A stretch of DNA of 33,396 nt from an uncultured Fibrobacter sp. (lineage in GTDB: Bacteria; Fibrobacterota; Fibrobacteria; Fibrobacterales; Fibrobacteraceae), in the NCBI RefSeq assembly GCF_937877005.1, contig NZ_CALEFV010000047.1:1-33396 (forward strand). Reading direction: 5' to 3'. Positions within the stretch are counted from its first letter, which is position 1, and each line of letters opens with the position of its first letter. The translations under genes were made by a program, and so were the position numbers. The notes under the pieces are model-generated. The model saw only the letters and a list, made by a program, of their open reading frames with translations. It ran no database searches and was not told the DNA's origin. This document shows, in pieces, positions 30,669 through 33,396 of this stretch.

Positions 30669-32504
30669 ATGAAACAATTTCAGTTTGATTACCACAGTAT
30701 TACATCGTTAAAACGCGATTTGGATAAAATCAGTCTTTGGTGCCGAACCAAGATTGTTTCCCATGTGGTATTCCAGATCTATTCGGATTCCCTGGATAAG
30801 GGTCAAATAGATCTTGTTTGTGATGTCGTGGGCCAGTGCTTTCCCGATGCCGTATGCATGGGCTGTTCCACGAACGGAAATATTATCGAAGGTCGTCTTT
30901 CCTGTGTCCCGATCTCGATTGTCTGCACCATATTTGAATATCCGACGACGCAAATAAAACTCTTGCAGTATACCTTGAATAGCGAAACGGCGCTTGACGT
31001 GGTGGCTTCGATCAAGGAAGAAATTAAGGCGAATCCCTGGGTGAAGGCGGCAGAATTGCAAATGACGATTCGTGGCATGTCCATGACTCCATTCTGTGAG
31101 GCGTTCACCGATGTGGATCCGTCCATCATGATCTTTGGCGGGGGAGCATTCAGTTCGAATTTGTTTCGTAACGATGCCTGTGTCTTTTCGAATGTGAAGG
31201 GGTATTCGGAACAGGGACTGCTTGTTCTTTTGATGGGGGGCGAAGATTTTTATTGTTCAGCGACCCACATCACGGGCTGGAAACCGCTTGGCCGTGAATT
31301 TTTGGTCTCCAAGGCGGATAGGAATATCTTGTATGAACTTGACGGAATTCCAGCGTATGATGCTTACTATCGCTATCTGAATATTGAGAATGATGAGAAT
31401 TTCTTCCTCAATACGCTGGAATTTCCTTTTTTCTACAAACACAATGGAATCAATATCTTGCGAGCGCCAATTGCGTGTAGGAACGACGGAGCTCTCGTGA
31501 TGACATCGGATATTGACGAAAATGTGAAGGCCCGTTTGGCATATGGCGATCCGCAGACGATTCTTGCCTGTATTCGTGACGATGGACGTAAAATTGGCGA
31601 ATTCAATCCCGAAATAATTAAAGTATTCTCCTGTGCGGCGCGTCGTACATTCTGGGGAAAGAGCGAAATTAGCAACGAGACGCTTCCGCTGCAGAGCCTT
31701 GCTCCGACATCAGGCTTTTACACTTCGGGTGAATTTCTGCGTACGGGCAAGTTTGTAAATCAGCATAACGTGACGCTGGTGATTGCTTCCATGCGCGAGG
31801 GCGAGGGCGGTGACCGTTATGACTTTGAAATGGCGCAAACGAGTTTTTCGGGCAATGTCTCCATGATTAACCGTCTTGCTACTTTTATCAATGCGGCTAC
31901 TCAGGAATTGGTCGAGGTGAATGAAAAGCTATCGCTCATATCCATGATGGATTCGCTCACGAACCTGTTCAATCGCGGAGAAATTCAACGGCGTATCAAA
32001 CAGGCTGTTGAACAAAAAAAATCTGGCAGTCTTGTCATGTTCGATATCGATGAATTTAAGAAGATAAATGACTCCTTCGGACATCATGAAGGAGATGCCG
32101 TTATCAAGGGTTTCTCGCTTGCCTTGCGCTCGGTTGCTGATCAGGGTGGGTACTCTGGTATAGAGGGCTTTGAATTTGATTTGACTAGATATCTCGAAGG
32201 AAAGGACTCCTTTGCAACAAGAACCATTGATGTTGAAAACATTCAGAGCCCAACAGGACGCTGGGGCGGAGAAGAATTCATGACGCTATTGATAGGCTTG
32301 TCTGCCGAGGAGGCTCGGGAGTTTGCCGAAAAGGTTCGCAAGAGCTTCAATGAGATGGTGTTTGAAAAGGCCAAACATTGCTCCGTAAGTATCGGTGTTA
32401 CCGCAATCAATGAAAATGACGATACTGATGCTGTGTATGTTCGCGTTGACCAGGCTCTTTACAAGGCGAAAGCAGCAGGGCGCAATTGCGTTGTGGTGCT
32501 ATAG
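30669..32504 (+). CDS. FIST-domain diguanylate cyclase (FIST-GGDEF)
   Basis: A 611-aa signalling protein. The N-terminal half (about 30-380) has the FIST sensor layout: CMGCSTNGNI, then a glycine-rich IMIFGGGAFS and the FIST_C segment (VFSCAARRTFWG). From residue 428 (DSLTNLFNRGEI) a GGDEF domain follows; the active motif is GGEEF (residues 533-537) with DIDEFKKINDSFGHHEGD at about 459, so it probably makes c-di-GMP. No inhibitory RxxD site is evident before GGEEF. Between FSLALRSVADQGG and RWGGEEF an extra 30-35 residues are present, not found in the standard domain. No signal peptide, so cytoplasmic. The next gene, also of this type, starts 12 bases on. Confidence 0.85.
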   Translation: MKQFQFDYHSITSLKRDLDKISLWCRTKIVSHVVFQIYSDSLDKGQIDLVCDVVGQCFPDAVCMGCSTNGNIIEGRLSCVPISIVCTIFEYPTTQIKLLQYTLNSETALDVVASIKEEIKANPWVKAAELQMTIRGMSMTPFCEAFTDVDPSIMIFGGGAFSSNLFRNDACVFSNVKGYSEQGLLVLLMGGEDFYCSATHITGWKPLGREFLVSKADRNILYELDGIPAYDAYYRYLNIENDENFFLNTLEFPFFYKHNGINILRAPIACRNDGALVMTSDIDENVKARLAYGDPQTILACIRDDGRKIGEFNPEIIKVFSCAARRTFWGKSEISNETLPLQSLAPTSGFYTSGEFLRTGKFVNQHNVTLVIASMREGEGGDRYDFEMAQTSFSGNVSMINRLATFINAATQELVEVNEKLSLISMMDSLTNLFNRGEIQRRIKQAVEQKKSGSLVMFDIDEFKKINDSFGHHEGDAVIKGFSLALRSVADQGGYSGIEGFEFDLTRYLEGKDSFATRTIDVENIQSPTGRWGGEEFMTLLIGLSAEEAREFAEKVRKSFNEMVFEKAKHCSVSIGVTAINENDDTDAVYVRVDQALYKAKAAGRNCVVVL

Positions 32505-32515
32505 GGATGGTTCTG

Positions 32516-33396
32516 ATGGACAATATCGTTAAGCTAAAGTTGGATTCCCTGTTCAATGTGACCTCCATTTTGTCAAATGGAGCCTATGTCTATGTTACTG
32601 ATTTGCGTTCTGATTGGACGAGGTGGTCTAAGGAAGCTGTACATTATTTTGGCTTGCCTTCTGAATATATGCAGGGTGTTGCAATGTCATGGATGGAGAA
32701 AATCCATCCGAAAGACCAAGCTGAATATCATGCGGATATTATGCGCGTCTTGTCGGGAGAGTCTGCCGAACATTACCTGCAATACCGCATAAGGAATTCT
32801 GCAGACGAATATGTCATGTGTACTTGCCGTGGTGCAGTTCTGGTTGATGATTTGGGAAAGCCGAATTACTTTGTCGGTTCCGTCAAGAATAATGATTCGT
32901 TGAGCTATTTTGACGATATATCCAATTGCAGGAGCCTTTATGGATTCATGGAGGACCTTAATTCGTCATTATACCAGAAGGATTCTCTTCAGGTAATGAT
33001 GGTTGGCATCAATGATTTTTCTCGGCTGAACGAAATTTACGGCTATACTTTCGGGAACCGCATTCTGCAGGAATTCTCGAAGATGATTAAGACAGAGGCT
33101 TTCGGCAGGGGCGAATGGTATCGCATGGACGGAACAAAGTTCGCAATTGTCAGCAAGAACATGACGGTTGATGATCTCAGGAATCTTTACAACCGAATCC
33201 AGTACAATGTGCTCCATGATTTCACTGTCGGTGGCAATCGGATTGTTCTTTCGTTTGTGGCAGGTGCGATTAGTCTTGATGCTCCCGAGGTGTCTGCGGA
33301 AACGATTTATTCTTGCCTGCGATATGCCTTCTATGAGTCGAAAAATAATCATCTAGGCGAATTTTATGTTCTTAAGAATGATGTCGGTGATGACAA
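32516..33396 (+). CDS. PAS-GGDEF-like signalling protein (cut by window end)
   Basis: An open frame from ATG 32516 runs to the end of the window (293 codons, no stop). Residues about 20-125 look like a PAS sensor (WSKEAVHYFGLP, MSWMEKIHPKDQAEY, then VGSVKNND). From about 140 (SLYGFMEDLN) a GGDEF-like domain follows, but where GGDEF is expected it has RMDGTKFAI, and the metal site GINDFSRLNEIYGY has Asn for Asp; it is probably inactive. Such inactive GGDEF domains are commonly followed by an EAL domain, which would lie beyond the window. It begins 12 bases after the FIST-GGDEF gene and is likely co-transcribed; an ATG at 32507 is out of frame. Confidence 0.75.
   Translation, partial: MDNIVKLKLDSLFNVTSILSNGAYVYVTDLRSDWTRWSKEAVHYFGLPSEYMQGVAMSWMEKIHPKDQAEYHADIMRVLSGESAEHYLQYRIRNSADEYVMCTCRGAVLVDDLGKPNYFVGSVKNNDSLSYFDDISNCRSLYGFMEDLNSSLYQKDSLQVMMVGINDFSRLNEIYGYTFGNRILQEFSKMIKTEAFGRGEWYRMDGTKFAIVSKNMTVDDLRNLYNRIQYNVLHDFTVGGNRIVLSFVAGAISLDAPEVSAETIYSCLRYAFYESKNNHLGEFYVLKNDVGDD

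Overview
The window reads as chromosomal DNA of a Gram-negative bacterium, most likely a member of Fibrobacterota (Fibrobacter-like). This is inference from several signs: moderate GC, outer-membrane biogenesis genes, a Tyr/Ser-rich lipoprotein with poly-serine runs, fused trpGD and trpCF genes, and several families of short palindromic and heptad repeats. No phage, integrase, transposase, plasmid or CRISPR genes are visible.

Layout. 1-5087 (+): dTDP-4-dehydrorhamnose reductase, a 46-aa zinc-ribbon protein, and the HrpA helicase. 5119-9207 (+): an envelope run made of a lipoprotein, a beta-barrel-like protein, a SurA-like lipoprotein, SurA with two parvulin domains, and an FtsE-type ATPase with no ftsX. 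9211-13076 (-): an operon read as CLC fluoride/proton antiporter, radical SAM protein, arginase-fold protein, pseudouridine synthase. 13165-22882 (-): the tryptophan pathway, split into trpE-trpGD-trpCF and trpBA by two opposite-strand envelope genes (15862-17778, +). 22952-23306: a non-coding stretch with tRNA-Pro(CGG) and an odd mosaic of tRNA fragments and hairpins. 23344-30544: an Smr protein, a solute-binding lipoprotein with lobes in permuted order, an envelope operon (mraY, a UDPGP-family uridylyltransferase, an LpxL-like acyltransferase, -), a zinc-ribbon protein, NrnA and a HAD phosphatase. 30669-33396 (+): two c-di-GMP-type signalling genes (FIST-GGDEF, and a PAS-GGDEF-like gene cut by the window end).

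Regulation is the most interesting part. Each trp unit has its own attenuator: a short leader peptide with tandem Trp codons (WWW before trpB, WW before trpE), a competing antiterminator, and a terminator. The trpB leader is preceded by a second, related leader and terminator that carries no Trp codons. Both Trp leaders share the ten bases CCCCTTGCCA over the -35 box and a -10-like box exactly 7 nt before the leader ATG. The same geometry (TAnnTT, 6-7 nt, ATG) occurs at six ordinary genes, which points to frequent leaderless mRNAs.

A second theme is repeat invasion. A CATTGCGAG...GAAGCAATC palindrome is embedded in frame three times in trpCF and once in hrpA, and heptad (ATTGATG-type) tandem repeats begin at the stop codons of three genes inside operons.
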